From assembly GCF_014174165.1 (NCBI RefSeq), contig NZ_JABEQN010000001.1:310001-374000 (forward strand): 64,000 nucleotides of DNA. Direction: 5' to 3'. This document shows, in pieces, positions 63,440 to 64,000 of this stretch. How positions within the stretch are numbered: position 1 is the first letter of the stretch; each line of letters starts with the position of its first letter. The notes below the pieces were generated by a model that worked only from the letters and a program-made list of their open reading frames with translations, was not told the DNA's origin and did no database searches. Both the position numbers and the translations under genes were made by a program. The DNA is from Gluconacetobacter dulcium (GTDB lineage: Bacteria > Pseudomonadota > Alphaproteobacteria > Acetobacterales > Acetobacteraceae).

Positions 63440-64000
63440 GCCCGTTCGGTTATCGAGCCGATCTGCCGCGAACTGGCGATCGCCCCATCCTCCTATCATG
63501 AACATGCCGCGCGTAAGGCAGACCCCACGAGGCGGCCTGCCCGTGCCCGGCGTGATGACGAACTGAAGGATGAGATCAAGCGGGTATATGAGGCCAGTTC
63601 AAAGCTCTGCGGGACGCGCAAAGTCTGGCATCAGATGCGCCGTGAAGGGATCCAGGTAGCCAAATGCACCGTGGAGCGCCTGATGCGCGCCATGGGTCTG
63701 GCCGGCATTCGGCGAGGGAGGAAGACGGTCACGACCATCAGCAATCCCAAGACCCCATGCCCGCAGGACAAGGTGAACCGCGCATTCCGTGTGAGCCGGC
63801 CGAATGCCCTGTGGGTGGTCGATTTCACCTACGTCCACACGTGGAGCGGCTTCGTCTACGTCGCCTTCGTGATCGATGCCTATGCCCGGCGCATCGTCGG
63901 CTGGAAGGTCAGCACCTCGGCCACTGCCGGCTTCGTGCTCGACGCCCTGGAGCAGGCGATCCATGCGCGCAGGCCCAGCCCCGAGGATGGTTTGATCCAC
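63440..64000 (+). mobile_element. IS3-family transposase fragment, cut by the window end
   Basis: The plus-strand frame from about 63440 encodes RSVIEPICRELAIAPSSYHE, then KLCGTRKVWHQMRREGIQVA, the zinc-ribbon-like helical region, and NALWVVDFTYVHTWSGFVYV with the first catalytic Asp. This is OrfB of an IS3-type element (the subgroup with RRDDELKDEI-like sequence). The usual beginning of OrfB and the whole OrfA are absent upstream, so the 5' end is truncated. The coding sequence continues past position 64000. The second Asp and Glu of the DDE triad lie outside the window. No terminal repeat is visible. Confidence 0.85.

Overview
The window is high-GC DNA with tightly packed genes, short intergenic gaps and many ATGA/GTGA stop-start overlaps. 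Gene content points to an alphaproteobacterium, most likely an acetic acid bacterium (Acetobacteraceae, Gluconacetobacter/Komagataeibacter type). The pointers are the alphaproteobacterial ileS-lspA-bamF order, the nadABC operon beside a Nudix-like NAD regulator, an OxyR-AhpC-AhpD peroxide defence unit, a glucose/sorbosone dehydrogenase-family protein and an IS701-type transposase remnant. The genus is inferred from this content and not proven.

Left half (about 1-26.4 kb) is mostly housekeeping on the minus strand. It holds an ArgO/ArgP-like exporter-regulator pair, a soluble double-PAS chemoreceptor, a solitary nuoM, mutL, and the long series mtnB-mtnD-mtnC-ribF-ileS-lspA-bamF (methionine salvage, flavin cofactor synthesis, isoleucyl-tRNA synthetase, lipoprotein signal peptidase, outer-membrane assembly lipoprotein). 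Then come tatA, a CHAP-domain lipoprotein with recX, a TPR protein with rpmJ, oxyR diverging from ahpC-ahpD, tRNA-Asp(GTC), a sugar dehydrogenase with a low-molecular-weight phosphatase, and nadABC with a probable operator and the NadQ/NrtR-like regulator gene.

At 26.6-28.1 kb there is a decayed IS701-family transposase. It abuts what looks like the C-terminal end of a broken membrane permease gene.

Right half (28-59 kb) is accessory metabolism. Cluster A (28.1-39.8 kb, all plus strand) has an XRE-cupin regulator, a GAF protein, an ATP-dependent hydantoinase/oxoprolinase A subunit, two different B subunits, an M24 metallopeptidase, a TonB-dependent receptor and an NCS1 permease. It reads as a complete uptake-and-ring-opening route for an unknown cyclic amide or peptide-like substrate. 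After a long Lhr helicase, a DUF4142 gene remnant and a PoxB-like enzyme comes Cluster B (47.3-54.2 kb): a LysR regulator diverging from a TonB receptor, an FAD oxidoreductase and a multicopper oxidase. Cluster C (54.8-59.1 kb) has an MHS-type transporter and an M20 amidohydrolase, then an Lrp-type regulator diverging from a saccharopine/lysine-dehydrogenase-like enzyme. It suggests import, deacylation and oxidation of an amino acid derivative.

The right edge returns to small units: a secreted DsrE-like protein, an MFS transporter diverging from a TetR regulator with palindromic operators, a small ORF, a YceI protein, and an IS3-type transposase fragment cut by the window end. The accessory stretch therefore lies between two insertion-sequence remnants. 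No CRISPR array, rRNA, prophage or integrase was seen.
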